DNA of 64,000 nt from NCBI GenBank assembly GCA_905221605.1, contig CAJNDS010000001.1:440025-504024 (forward strand), in the 5' to 3' direction. The notes under the pieces were generated by a model. That model saw only the letters and a program-made list of their open reading frames with translations. It was not told the DNA's origin and did no database searches. A program made the position numbers and the translations under genes. This DNA is from Symbiodinium natans. Its lineage: Eukaryota; Sar; Dinophyceae; Suessiales; Symbiodiniaceae. Of this stretch, positions 21,872-33,800 are shown one piece after another (position 1 is the stretch's first letter; the number at the start of each line of letters is the position of its first letter).

Positions 21872-22680
21872 CTCGCGTCGCCGGCGGCTTAGGGTGCAGG
21901 GCTTTTAGGGCTTCTAGGGCTTTAGGGTTGCATGTGTCTTTTGGGGTTTATGGGTTTCTTAGGGCTTATAGGGTTTCTGGGGGGCCTGTAGGTTTTCAGG
22001 GTTGCGTAAGGATGCTATGGGGGCAGCTGGGGCGCAAGAGGGTTTCGAGCAGTTTGGGGCTCTTGCTGAGTTTCCCGGCGTGGAAAAGCCAACCTTTAGT
22101 CTTTGACTCAGGACCTCAAGCACTCCTGCTAAAGCACAGGGTGCCACCCTATACCCCTATGAGCCCTTGAACCCTGACGCCTAAACCCGAAAACCGTCTT
22201 CGCCCTTACAAGCCCCTGAACCCTGAAACCTAAACCCTAATACCGCTATGAGCCCCTGGACCCTGAACCCTGAGACCCTCCCCCCTTGTCTCGCCTCGGG
22301 CAGCCGCGGCCCTGGTGGAAGCTGAGGAGCCTCCCATGCTGGGACAATGACGGTTACCTATGACGGGCATAGATAGCACAGCATTTTGAGGGCTTCGTCC
22401 AGATACCCTGTGCATGTAAAGCCAACTTAAAAGCCAGCTTCTGTTGCCACTTCAGAATCTGGGACTACCAGCGTCCTGACACAGTACCATGACAGGTCAA
22501 CGGCAAGCAATGTGAACTGAGGATCTGCCGACGTCCCTAAACATCTGAATCTCCAAGCCCTAGTTCTGCGGCATTGGTGCCCCGCATTCTCCCTAAACCC
22601 TAAACCCTAAACCCTGAACCCTAAACCCTAAACCCTAAACCCTAAACCCTGAACCCTAGTATTCTTCATTCCGGTCTGAC

Positions 22681-22756
22681 CAGTGGCGGCTCGCACCTCC
22701 TCGCCCTCCTCGCCCTCCACCTTCTCAACCTTCTCGGCCTTCTCCTCGGCGAGGAC
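22681..22756 (-). CDS. Acidic-basic micro-exon in a telomere sandwich
   Basis: Open on minus, reading VLAEEKAEKVEKVEGEEGEE. The acceptor is GGCGAG|GTC and the donor ACTG|GTCAGA. CCCTAAA (22,592-22,660) lies to the left and TTTAGGG (22,777-22,815) to the right. Low-complexity linker of the ASH protein, or another gene. A weaker candidate at 22,280-22,336 was not resolved. Confidence 0.6.
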
Positions 22757-23758
22757 CTCGCCGGTTTGAGGGGTGTGGAGTTTAGGGTTTAGGGTTTAGA
22801 GTTTAGGGTTTAGGGTCCCTAGACACGAACCCTACCCCCGCAAAGGAGCTTAGGGTTGTAGCTGTTTGTTGAAGTTGAGCCCAGTCGGGTTCATGAGAGC
22901 CTGCAAAGAAGGCTCCCAACCTTCAGCAGCGCACGCAGAGAGCCCCAATACGCCTTAAATTTGCAGAGCATTCCTTATAAGTAATGTTCGGGACCCCGGC
23001 TAATTACAATGTAAGGAATGTTCGTGCTACCCCTGAAAGAAGTCAGGATCACAATTTTAAGGAACCTCGGATGTGTTTAAGGGGCATTGGGTTCTTGAGC
23101 GTTGCGGTCGGCGGAGCGCTGACTCTAGTCAGCGGCGACTCTAGTCAGCGGCGACTCGCCGCTGAGCTGTTCCAAAGCTCAGCTTCAAGAACGTTACCCC
23201 TAGATACCAAACCGGCATATAAATGTGGCGTACAAAACGGTCCGGCCGCACCTAGGCTGAACCTTTGTCCCTACAATTGCAAGATCCTAATCTCACCCTG
23301 TTGGAACAACGTGGCATGTGCGCCGTGGCAAGGTGACCATGACTTGCAAGTCACCAACTTGCCAGCAACAGCGAGGGCGAGTCGTAAGAGTTTGTGACAC
23401 TGTGGGGAACCCTAAACCCTAAACCCTAAACCCTAAACCTTAAACCCTACTAAACCCTAAGCCCTAAGCCCCAGAGGACAATGCCACACGATGGGAGACT
23501 TCATACCATCAAGGTTGGTGACTTGCAAGCGGGGGCCGGGTTGGGGGTGGGGGTTGGTGCGAGGCCCAACTCTTCCGACAGCACGGCCTAAAGAAGCTGT
23601 AGACCTTATTGGTGCTTTGTCTGAATCCTTGACACTTGTTGAGCTAAACCACCATATGGGGAACTTGATGAGAGATCCATGTGTGCATCCCTAAACCGCA
23701 AACGCTACACCCCAAACCCCAACACCCCAACCCCTGAAGGTATCAGCACACCAGGAAC

Positions 23759-24625
23759 CCAGTGGCCTTGGAGTCCTTGCAGAGCAGCTGCCAGCGCACG
23801 GGCCTAATGCCGGGCGTTTCGCCCAAAGTCATCAAGTACAGGGTTGAAGGTCACCTACTCCGAACCAAAGACTCTAAAGTTCAAACCCGGAAGCCCGCAT
23901 TTCCAGAGCACACTCCCGCCTGTTCACGGGTGGGAGGGGGGTGTCCTCAGCTCTACACTTTGCATGCCTACACCTAGCAGGAGGGTTGAGGGCGGCCCCC
24001 GGAGTTGTTCAGGTTGAGGTTTTTAGGGGTTGAATCTGGGGTTAGGGATGTAGGGTTGAGGTGCTTAGGGTGTTTTATAGTTTTTTTGGGGGATTGAGTT
24101 TCGGGGCTTAGAAAAACACCAGTCCTGCGGGGTCTGCGATTTAGGGTTCAGTGGTGGGAGCAGAGGCGGCGCTGAGAGACCGACACGGAGCTCTCGTTCT
24201 TGATCTTCACCTCGGCCGAGCACTTGCTACTATTTGCTTGAGAACCCCAGAAACCCGATGGAGACCATCCCTATGTTGCCCTTGACAAGGAAGAAGGTTT
24301 TTTGTTGTTTCGGGGTTCTTACGCAGTAATTAGCTTGTTTGAGGGTTTAGGTTTTACAGTAGCGTGGGGTTCAATTAGGGCTTAGCCGGCCACGGTCCTT
24401 TGCCTGGAGAGTTTATAAGCTGCTCGAAGCCAAGGCCCGAATCCCAAATGCAAAGGCAAAGGTCAAACTTCATGCCGTTGAGTCGTTGAGCCCAAAAAGT
24501 GAGAACCAAAAAAAAAACGAAACCTGCTCGCTCAGCAGGTAAGTACAGGCCCCACAACAAGCTTTCATCCCGGGCACACGCTGGTCGTCGGCCCGGATGT
24601 TCATCATCAGCCGGCCGAAGTCCAC
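23759..24625 (-). CDS. ASH-domain micro-exons flanking a MITE
   Basis: 24625-24578 reads VDFGRLMMNIRADDQR with acceptor TTGCAG|GTG and donor CGT|GTGCCC. 24222-24181 reads CSAEVKIKNESSVS and joins it in phase, giving the FG...R.....IKN.S order of an ASH domain. Its AG acceptor lies in the target duplication of the MITE at 24,227. 23803-23759 reads PVRWQLLCKDSKAT with acceptor TTAG|G and donor GG|GTTCC; at least one exon seems to be missing between it and 24,181. No gene is visible at 22,816-23,758 apart from a CCCTAAA tract and an inverted repeat near 22,970-23,022. Confidence 0.65.
24227..24333. mobile_element. MITE, GAACCCC family, 107 bp, CTTG target duplication
   Basis: Terminal inverted repeats begin CTACTATTTGCTTGAGAACCCC and CTAATTACTGCGTAAGAACCCC. 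CTTG occurs immediately outside both ends (24,223-24,226 and 24,334-24,337). A sister copy is at 30,717-30,819. There is no coding capacity. Confidence 0.7.
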
Positions 24626-24885
24626 CTGCAAGGCGGGCGCTTTTTGGCGTGAGCCCTGAACCTCAAATCCGCGCAACCCTGCAACCCAACAGAACACTAA
24701 AAACAAAAAAAAACAGGCGTTCTGCTAGAAGGCCCAGCTTCAGATCCAGATCACACAGTTGAGCAGAGCCCCCCCGAACCATGAGCTTTAAACCTTGAAC
24801 CTGAAAACCCTTCACTCCCTTGGACCTGCTACGAAATCCGCCCAGACATATGGAGCCCAGACCCTGAACCCCGAAACCTTTGAAG

Positions 24886-25838
24886 AGACCCCCATATGAG
24901 CAACGGCTTTTATTTACGCACGAGCAGAGTTACTTTGGATGTGCCCTATTTTTTGGTTGGGGTGTCGCTCTCTCTCGGTAACGAGATCGGGGCCGAACAT
25001 CAAACGAGATCATGTTGTAGAATGAAGGATTTATACTTGTACTTGTTTACTTGCATTTACTGCATACATAATCCTTATCTGTACCTATATTATATATATA
25101 TATATGTATAACTAAGCCTTTGTTTAGTTATATATACATAGGTACCATGTATATAGTTGTGTGAAGGCGTTCGCTAAACGATGAAGAGTTGGTTTCGCGT
25201 AGGCTATTGCTGGCAAAAGCTGCTTGCTGGGAACGGCGGCTGTGCTTTGAACCGCTTAGACTCAGAAGCCTTTGAGGCTCAACCGCTTCGGCCCAGGTTG
25301 GGGATTGAGGGGATGTGGGGTCTGGCGGGCCTGGAGATTGCTGGCCGATCCCAAACGAGATCCAAACGTGATCCAAACGTGATCAAAAAATTGCACGAAG
25401 GCAGCTAGGGAAGCCAGAGGGTCATGAGAGGCACAATCACAAGGATTAGGGTTTAGGAGTTATTGAGACAGGGCTGGAAGGTTTAGGGCCAGTTTTGGAG
25501 TGAAGTGTCTCCTGTTCAGTTGCTTTCCACGGAGGCAACAAGAGTACTGGGGCACGTCTTCGCAACAACTTGAGCCCTACTCCCTAAACCCTAACCGTAA
25601 ACGGGTGGAAATGACAGAGTTGTTCAGAGAAGCACTATGGGTTACCGGGCGAAGGTTAAGGGCAACTATACCACTCACTACACTCCAAGTACTATTTAAT
25701 ACTGAACGAGATTACCCCTTAAGACGACATTGGCCCGGAAGAGGTGTTTTAAGGCAAACGAGATCAGGGACCGAACATTAAAATAGGCTCATTGCGCCCG
25801 CCAGCAAATAAAATCCGACGCTCATATGGGGGTTTCCG
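24886..25838. mobile_element. Inverted-repeat-bounded segment, about 0.95 kb
   Basis: The left end reads CCCCCATATGAGC followed by CGGCTTTTATTT; the right end is the inverse with matching CGG.TTTTATTT. Inside are an AT-rich microsatellite (about 25,083-25,140) and two direct copies of an AACGAGATC..GGG..CCGAACAT motif (near 24,980 and 25,757). No transposase frame is seen. It may be a non-autonomous DNA transposon. Confidence 0.45.
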
Positions 25839-25935
25839 AAGTTAGGGGCACCTTCTTGGGGTCCTTACGATAAGGGGATCGTACTATTTTGGGGGTCTAT
25901 TTTTAGGGGGTCCCTTTTTTCGAAAACCCCCATAT
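25824..25935. mobile_element. MITE, ATATGGGGG family, at an exon edge
   Basis: Inverted ends ATATGGGGGTTT and AAACCCCCATAT, 112 bp, with CTC on both sides as a possible 3-bp target duplication. The right end abuts the exon ending at 25,936. It overlaps the right end of the 24,886-25,838 segment. Confidence 0.55.
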
Positions 25936-26001
25936 CTCTGCCTCCTCCTTCTCCAGCGACAGCGCCGGCACTTCACCCACGGCGCAGAGGTTGAAGGCGA
26001 C
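25936..26001 (-). CDS. ASH-domain micro-exon with a non-GT donor
   Basis: Reads VAFNLCAVGEVPALSLEKEE. The acceptor is ACTAAG|GTC. The next sense sequence is GCAGAGATATGGGGG, with no in-phase GT. A GA donor (GCA|GAG) or a boundary exactly at the MITE (GAG|ATAT) keeps phase 0 into VDFGRL at 24,625. VAF.L.AVGEVP closing one ASH domain before FG opens the next is a typical arrangement. Confidence 0.65.
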
Positions 26002-26305
26002 CTTAGTCATTTCGGGTTTTGGGATGTGTGGGTTTCGGCTTGAGGGATGAGTAGTTGGAGGTCAAGTCGAGCCCGGAGCCGCGGTGGACGTGTGGCCGTC
26101 TACATGCTCAAGACCATCACTTTGATACAGTTTGAGTTTGGATCTGTTTGCGGCATCGGCTGAAGCAGTTCTCAGTCTTTGCAAGCCTGATGCGCAGAGT
26201 TCCTCTTCAGCCGTCTCTCCAACGAGAAATCTGAGTGTATTGATCTTGAGCATCACAGAGCCGAATGTGGATGATCTAGAAAGTAGAGTCACTCAAGGGC
26301 TCCTT

Positions 26306-26357
26306 TAGGGTTTAGGGTTTAGGGTTTAGGGTTTAGGGTTTAGGGTTTAGGGCTTAG
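26306..26357 (+). repeat. TTTAGGG telomere-type tract
   Basis: Seven units. The preceding 26,002-26,305 has an open frame on minus (FLVGETAEEELCASG) without clear splice sites. Confidence 0.9.
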
Positions 26358-26574
26358 GGTAGCTAGATGTTACCGCAGTGGTATCACGGAGTCCTCAATC
26401 GGGGTACCTGGATCCTGTTTGGCATTCTGGGTACACCAACTCCCCCTGCAAAGCCCTTTGAGGGATTGCACCATAACGCCGTAGTTCTCTACAAAGAGCC
26501 CCTGAACCCTAAACCCTAAACCCTAAACCTTAAACCCTAAATCCTAAACCCTAAACCCTAAACCTAAACCCTAC

Positions 26575-26620
26575 CGTTGAGGCCCCGAGCCGGCTCCGGG
26601 TTGTGCTCGATACGCGCCAC
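26575..26620 (-). CDS. Micro-exon in a telomere sandwich
   Basis: Reads VARIEHNPEPARGLN. The acceptor is GCACCCAG|GTG and the donor AACG|GTAGGG. A CCCTAAA tract (26,500-26,572) lies to the left and a TTTAGGG tract (26,656-26,715) to the right. Probably part of the ASH-domain gene, but its end phase does not match 26,001, so an exon is missing. Confidence 0.6.
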
Positions 26621-27747
26621 CTGGGTGCTGAGAGTCTACAGGGCTTGCGGCTGAAAAGGTTTAGGGTTTAGGGTTTAGGGTTTAGGGTTTAGGGTTTAGG
26701 GTTTAGGGTTTAGGGATGTTCTTGGTAGCCCAGTAACCATGTCAGAATAAGGTCACCCTTTCTTGGGTTGGTTACTGTTTGAACCAACAAAAGGGTAAAG
26801 GGTACTACTGGGCTACTAAGTTATAGGTTGTAGCGGCTCAGGAGCCAGAGAGTTTAGGGCTCAGGGATAAGGTTTAGGGCTAGAGAGTTCAGGGGTCAGC
26901 GTTGGGGTTTAGGGGCTTGGAGTTAGAGTTTATAGGATTTTGGTTCAGGGCTGCGGAAATCCAGAGTTTAGGATTTCGTGCTTCTGGTGGAAAGAGCTTG
27001 CGGGGTCTCTCACTGTCGCGGTTGCTCGGCTTCTTTCCGAGCTGTCATGGTGACGAGTCGAGGGCCTGAACAACCCGGAAGCTCAAAGCCCGAACAGCCT
27101 CAAGTCCTGCATTTAGATGTTAGGGCGGAGTAGCTGTAGCTTTTGTTCGCAAGGGGCGCGCTCGTTCACGAACTAAGCCCTACACAAACAAGGCAAACTC
27201 TGCTTGAAAGGTCAGCACGCATCCTAGCCCAGCTTTAAGCAACTGCAGGAGGTACTTTCAAAAGGGATGCTAGGGGTTTAGGGTTTAGAGTTTAGGGTTT
27301 AGGCATGGAGGGAGTATAAACAGGCATGTAGAGAGAGGGGTGTGTTCTGGTCCCTTCTACGGGTGTCTCCTACTTGGATTTCCCCCCAGGAGTTCGACTC
27401 GTTTATGGCAACTTGCGAACTTGACTCTACTAGCAGTACGAACTTGGTGCCCCGACCTACATCCCTAAACCCTGAAACCCTAAACCCTAAACTCATTGGG
27501 GGGTCTAGCTATAGGTCTTTTTTTTCGGGCCGAGGGTTGCAGGTGCAGATGGCTTAGAAGGGCCTTAAATGGAGGAGGGCTAGGGTTAGGGTTTAGGGTT
27601 TAGGGTTTCAGGGTGTATGGTTTAGGGTTTAGGGTTTAGGGTTTCGGGTTGAGGGTTTAGTGTTTAGGGTTTAGGGTTTCGGGTTGAAAGTTTAGTGCTT
27701 CGGCTTGGGGCTATCATGAACCCTCAACTCTCCACCTCATAGCTGAC

Positions 27748-27806
27748 ATTCGGATCCGGACGATCCGATCGTTGTAGACGCCCTTCTCCGGCGGGAAGCA
27801 CCAGAT
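27748..27806 (-). CDS. Micro-exon of the ASH-domain gene
   Basis: Reads IWCFPPEKGVYNDRIVRIR. The acceptor is GGGTCAG|ATC and the donor CGAAT|GTCAGC. Between 26,716 and 27,747 only degenerate TTTAGGG text and one doubtful exon near 27,016-27,048 are visible. Confidence 0.6.
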
Positions 27807-28039
27807 CTGACCCGCAGCTGCAAGCAACAAACTTGCTTACTGGTTTTTAGTAGGGAAGTCTGGGGTTCGGTATGCTATAGCATCCCTTGAAGAGTTCAAA
27901 AGGGGGACATACGTACAAAGGGCCCTGAATCCCAAACCTAAGAGTCCGCAAACTTTCTGAACCATCTGAGCCCCCCCCAACCCCCAATTGAAAGCGGTTA
28001 GTATGGTTGGTCCTTGCTGGCTCTTGAGGGCAAAACCCT

Positions 28040-28135
28040 CAACCCTCAACCCTCAACCCTAAACCCTACACCCTAAACCCTAAACCCTGAACCCTAAACC
28101 CTAAACCCTCAATCCTAAACCCTAAACCCTAAACC
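28040..28135 (+). repeat. CCCTAAA tract with CCCTCAA variants
   Basis: About 13 units to the right of exon 27,748-27,806. This plus-strand orientation is opposite to the usual right-flank orientation, so the tract is an exception to the sandwich rule or belongs to an unrecognised exon. Confidence 0.9.
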
Positions 28136-28318
28136 CTGACCTCAGCCTTGAGATGCTCAAAGACGGTTTTTGGTCGAGAAAACACTCCTTCAAAAGAACG
28201 TGCAAAGAAAGCGATCATTGGAGGCGAAGGGTAGGGAGCAGACAAGGAAGCCTAAACCCTAAACCCTATAGACCCTAAACCCTAAGCCCTAAGCCCTAAA
28301 CCGTGTATGTCAACTCAC

Positions 28319-29293
28319 CCAGTCAGGGGTGAGGTCCAAGCATCTTTCGCGCATTGCATGTCCGCAAAGCAGGCAGCCATGCATAGGGTTGCAGAAGCAC
28401 CCTCATATGCTTAATACTTCCCTGAACCCTAACCCCCCAAAACCCAACCCAAAAGCCCTAAACCCCTAAACCGGTAAACCCTAGGCCCTAAACCCTACCA
28501 CAGACAAGTCTGGATCCCTTGAAACCACACCCTAAACCCTAAACCCTAAACCCTAAATCCTAAACCCTAAACCCTAAACCTTAAACCCTAAACCCTAAAC
28601 CCTAAACCCTAAACCCTCCAGACTCCAGAGCCATTCCGTGAGCTTCGTGCCGTTGCGCCTTGACCTCGGCATCCTGATGCACGCCAAGCCTCGGCAGCGC
28701 AAGCCGAGCACCCTCTTTTGGGTTTAGGGTTTAGGGTTTAGGGTTGAGGGTTGAGGGTTGAGGGTTTAGGGTTTAGGGATTGAAATTTAGGGTTTAGGGC
28801 TAAGGGCTAAGGATTTAGGGTTTACGCTTTAGGGCTTCGAGTTTAGAGTTTAAGGTTTAGGGTGTCCACTCCTAAACCCCCCCCTCCCCAGATTAACCAG
28901 AGTAACCTCGGTTGAGAGTTTGGGGTTGAGGGTTGATACTCCGAGCTCGATTGCCACCACTTGGTGCGGACATCATGGCAGGCGGCCGCTATGCAGGGCA
29001 AATGCAACAGGCCTACTATAGGGGTCGGGGAGAGAAAAAACAACTAAGGGTAGTCCCTTGTGGTTCCTTTACAGCTACACTAGAATAACTCCCCCCCCCA
29101 AAAAAAAATAGTAATAATAACAATAGTAATAAGAAGAATAATAAAAATAGTAGTAATAATAACAATAGTAATAGGAAGAAGAATAAAAATAACTGTTCTA
29201 AGTGCTCAGGCACCTTCCTTACTTGAAACCGGAGCCAGGGAACTTGATGTTGTCCGGCTCCACGATGAATGGCGAGGGGCCTTTGATGTCGTC
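28319..29293 (-). CDS. Four micro-exons of the ASH-domain gene
   Basis: 29293-29223 reads IKGPSPFIVEPDNIKFPGS with acceptor CCAAG|GAC and strong donor CAA|GTAAGG; PF.V.P.......G is an ASH pattern. 28988-28940 reads CHDVRTKWWQSSS with donor GA|GTATC. 28712-28615 is open in three frames; the one with the best third-position GC reads VLGLRCRGLACIRMP and ends GAGG|GTTTAGG. About 28380-28319 ends at a consensus GG|GTGAGT donor. CCCTAAA (28,530-28,614) and TTTAGGG (28,721-28,850) sandwich the third. Phases are only partly resolved. Confidence 0.5.
29090..29195 (+). repeat. AT-rich trinucleotide microsatellite (AATAGT/AATAAG)
   Basis: Imperfect trinucleotide repeats. Their minus-strand translation is a poly-Leu frame and is not a gene. 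Confidence 0.9.
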
Positions 29294-29793
29294 CTTGGCT
29301 TTCAGGTTCCCAGGTAGGCTTAGGGCTTCCTGATCTACTGCAGTCACTTGTTTAAGGTTTAGGGTTTAGGGTTTAGGGTTTAGGGTTATTGTCCTCATTT
29401 CTTCAACCGGTTCCTCGGGACAAGAAGCCGAATTGAGTCTCTCATGCCGAGAACCTGACCTGCTAGCATAGCTGGTTCACCATCCGATGCTTGGGGAATA
29501 CTAATGCTAGTATGCGTTTGGGAATACTGGTCACTAGCGTGTAAGGCACGGTCAGACTATTGGGTGTGTTTCCGACCCTAAGCGCTCACTAGCTTCCGCA
29601 TTACTTGTGAGCAAGCAGAAGCAAAACCCGCGAGCAGAAGGCCCGGCCGAAACGAAAACCCGACCCTAAGCCCCAAAAGCCTAAACCCTAACCAATGAAC
29701 ACCAAAATGCTGCGAACCCTCAACCCTAAACCCTAAACCCTCAACCCTAAACCCTAAACCCTACACCCTAGCCCTAAACCCCAAACCCTACAC

Positions 29794-29846
29794 GTCTTCC
29801 AGCCGAACGGCCCCGACGGCAAAGTCTCCGCCAGCGGATGCCAGGC
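29794..29846 (-). CDS. Candidate micro-exon, open on both strands
   Basis: Minus reads LASAGGDFAVGAVRLED (acceptor CCCAG|GC, donor GAC|GTGTAG). Plus would read PNGPDGKVSASGCQAW (acceptor TCTTCCAG|CC, donor TGG|GTTCGG). I prefer minus because every assignable gene is on minus. 29,294-29,793 and 29,847-30,716 show only repeats, including a poly-G run at about 30,153. Confidence 0.4.
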
Positions 29847-30716
29847 CTGGGTTCGGGTTTTAGGTTTTAGGAGTTAGGAGTTTAGAAGCTTAGGGTTTAG
29901 GGTTCAGAGTTTAGGAGTTCGAGCTTCAGGGTTTAGGAGTTTGGGGTTTATAGGCTTTAGGGTTAGGGTTTGGGGTTTAGGTTATGGGGCTTAGGGTTTA
30001 GGGTTTTTGGGGGATAAGTAGGGCTTAGCTTTTTGCCCAATTGGGGTTTGTACAGCTCTTGTGAAATGTGGGGTTTAGGAGTACAGGGGATTAGCCCGGA
30101 TTCCTACAAGGACAGGCTTTATAGGCCTCATGGCCGGCATCAACATTTTAGGGGGGGGGGGGGGGGGGCTGTCTTCATTGGCCAGCACTTGCTAACTCGA
30201 GAGCTCAGCCGTCAACGTCTGGCCCACAACAGAAAGAGTCCTAAAAAAAGATATCGGATCGGATTTTATGGGGCTTTTTGGGGCTTACCGGGCTTTGGGA
30301 TTGGGTTTGCGAGGTGCAGGGCTTAGAAAGCTTAAAGGGTTTTGGGCCATGGGTTTCGGGATATGTCGAGCCCCGTGCCCAGACGTACGTTTGCTGGGAA
30401 CAGCGAGTCGTTCGTGATGCGAATGCCTGGCGTGCTCCAACAAATACTGGCAGCAGTTGCTGGTAAGCAAATGGAACATTTTTATTGATGACTGCTTTCT
30501 GTACTTAGCCTTCCGGAGTCTAGAGTATGTACAGTAGCACACATGTTGAATGACAGCCCAGAACCCGAACGCAAAATTCCTGAAGTTGGGGACGCGATGT
30601 TCTTCTGACGAAATAGACGGCCGGGTGTGGGTGAATTTTAGCTTGGTGAACGGCTGCACACCTTCAGAACATGTCTATCCGATCTTCGAAGCCTAAGTCG
30701 GCAACCCTGTGAAAAG

Positions 30717-30819
30717 CTACTGTTTGCTTAAGAACCCCAAAATAATTTCTTTAAAAAAACACATTACCCTTAAAGGGAAGAACATGTTTTTATTTTTCGG
30801 GGTTCTTAAGCAACAGTAG
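30717..30819. mobile_element. MITE, GAACCCC family, 103 bp
   Basis: Inverted ends CTACTGTTTGCTTAAGAACCCC and CTACTGTTGCTTAAGAACCCCG. AAAA occurs near both sides. It is about 20 bp from the donor of exon 30,841-30,954, inside the intron. Confidence 0.75.
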
Positions 30820-30840
30820 AAAACTAAGCCCCTTTTAAAC

Positions 30841-33800
30841 CAGGGTCCGCCCGTTCACAGCTTCGCAACTGGAGTCGGGGCTGCTCTCGGCGTGCCGAAG
30901 CACGTGCGGGCTCAGCGCCTGCAGCTGCACTTCCTCAGGAGGCTGCGGCTGTTCCTGAACGCCCCTAGAGTTCCTTGACATTGATTGTTTTTAATTGCAT
31001 TTTTTTTTTTGGGGGGGGGGGGGGGAGGCGACCACCTAACTTCTGCGGTTGCTAGGCTATCTCCAGGAAAAAAGGCACCCGCAAAAAATCGGGGGTCTAG
31101 GCACGGGCGTGGGGTGGGGCCACCCTGAAGCACCCTCCAAAACTACGCTTCGGTACGCACTCAATTAATGTTGCACCCGCAATATTCTAGGCGGACGCTA
31201 TTGTGAAAAGTTTTTCGGCTATTCAGGATCTTGGCCCTTTGTTTTGGGGGTACACTATAATGAAAAGTTTTCGGGCCGTGACTGGTTTTTAAAATGGTTC
31301 TTGAGGTCCAAGTTCTTGGTTTGAGATCTGGTTCAATCTCCTGACCCCTTCCCTGCCTGACTGTTTGGGGTTGTGTTTTATTCAGGGTCCTCCACTGTTT
31401 GAGGGGGGCGGAGGGGGGGGGGTTACATTATTAAAGCAGGTCCAAGATTAGCTTGTAAAGGGTTGTTGGAACAATGACCCTAAACCCTAAACCCTAAACC
31501 CTTAACCCGACACCCTAAACCCCAAAACCGTATAGCCGAAACCTCTACGCCCCAAACATCCCCAAGCCCTACGGAGCAGCCATAGTTTGAAGAGTCCAGA
31601 GATGTGTCAACCCGAAGGCCTGAAAGACCCTAAACCCCAAACCCTAAACCCTAAACCCTAAACCCTAAACCCTAAACCCTAAACCCTAAACCCTAAACCC
31701 TAAACCCTAAACCCTAAACCCCCAAACGTAAGGGAGGCAACATCGGCTTCTTCCCCAAAGGCCCCGGCAGGCGGCGCGGGCTCTTCCACAACCTCTTCGT
31801 CCCCTCCTTGGCAAGCCAGGGACGTTTAGGGTTTAGGGTTTAGGGTTTAGGGTTTAGGGTTTAGGGTTTAGGGTTTAGGGTTTAAGGTTTAGGGTGAGCT
31901 TTGGGGGGTTGGGATAGTATGTAAAAATAGATTTCTACTCCTTTGAGTTTAAGTACCCTTAAAAATGTAAACTGTTCCCCCAGTTTAGGGTCAAGGGCTT
32001 AGGGCTTGGGGTTTCAGGTTTAAGGTTTTGGGGGCTTTGGTGGAACAGAACACCCTCAAAACCCGTGGGCGTTAGCATGTCCATAGGTGTATAGAGCTGG
32101 CCCTGAGCACGCCGAGCCTGAGAAAACTTGCTGGTAGGCTCAAAGGGGCTTATGGTTTAGGCTTTAGGGTTTGGGCACCTAAACAAGAATGAGCCCTCTT
32201 ATTCAGACTCGGTAGATCCTATTTCCTTTAATGATCCTGAAGGGCCTCCCCTAGTTTCGGGGGCTTTTTGCCCTAAACCCGCTTTTCTGAAACCAAACCC
32301 TAAACCCTAAACCCTAAACCCCAAACCCTAAACCTTAAACCTTATAAACCCTAAACCCTAAACCGTAGCACCGAACGCACCCTGAACTCAGGGCCCGTCC
32401 GGCTGCCGCAGCTCCTTTTTGCGGACGCGCTTCTCCGGTTTGGGGTTTAGGGTTTTGGGGTGTTGGGTTTTGGGTTTTTTGGGGGGTTTTGGGGGGTTTT
32501 GGGGGGTTTCGGGTCTAGGGCCTTGCTTGTAGGGTTTGGGGCTTGAGATTCTTTGAGACGGATATTCCGGCGCTGGTTGCTGTAAACTGCCTCCCCTTGA
32601 ATTGCTATCAGCTGAGGCACTGCCAGAGGCTGCTAGAGTAGAACGGAACCTAGAGCATTCCTACCTCTGAACTCTAAACCCTCGTAGGTCGCAGGGTGTT
32701 TTCTCCAAGTAGGAGTGGGCTTCCTTGGAGGTCCATGAAGAGTGGCAGGTTGAGATCTCTAAGTTCTCTAAGTTCCCTTGGAAAGGGTATAGCCACCCTA
32801 CTTACTTATGAACTCTCCCCCCCCCCCCATTCGGAACACCTAACATTTAACTTCTTGCCTCCCGTCGTACCCGGCACATGAAACTCCAAGTGGGAATGTG
32901 CGTTTAAAAATTGGAATGTTTTAGTGACCCCAGACCAGAAGGATTGCTTGGGAACTTGTGGGGCCTTCAAGAGGGCCGGTGCAAGGTTCAGGAAGGCCTC
33001 AACACTAGACCCTCAACTTGAGGGGTATAAAGGAGGGACGCCTAGAAGGGGCCCGTAATCTTATTCCCTTATATAACCCCTATATATACCTTATATAGTC
33101 CCTATAATCCTAATGTCATTAGCCCCTCAATAACCCCTAAAGAACCCCTAACGTCCCTTTGCAGGGTCCATCCTTAAAACCCTTTCAACCCCAGCCCCTC
33201 AACCCTAAACCCCCCCTCCACGCAGCGGGTCCTTCTGCGCCAGGCTCGGGCGCAGGTGGCTCCTCCACCTTACACGCCACAAAGGCAGGGGAGCGCGCAG
33301 TGGACCCCTAAATCCTAAACCCTAAACCCTAAACCCTAACCCTAAGGGTTTAGGGTAGAGGCGAAGTCGAATCCTAGATTTTGGGTTGGAGCTTGGAGGC
33401 TTCAAGGTTGCAGAGAAGGTGTGATTACCCAGATGAGAGCTACATACTCTATACATATAGCTGCACGTTTGCATGCATATATAAATACGAATATAGCGAC
33501 TATTTGTGAGCCCAACTACTCCCTAGACCAACAAACCCACACAAGCCTGACGCACCAAATCTGGGACTCGCATCCCATGCCCCGCAACAACAAGGCTTTT
33601 TCGGCGAAAGCGATCACAACCGCGACGTCCGCGCTGCCGCCGGCAGGGAGTCCAACCTACATGAGGGTGAAGGGGGCTTTCTCTGATTGAGGGACCATGG
33701 TTATAAAGGCCGGTGGCCTCTTTATCTGTTACCCTTATACCCTAATACAGCGCCTAGATACCCTTTTAAGAACCCCCTATAAAACAGAAACCCTACTTAA

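Noticed and set aside
24884-25846. Autonomous DNA transposon
   Set aside because: Inverted repeats are present, but no frame inside resembles a transposase.
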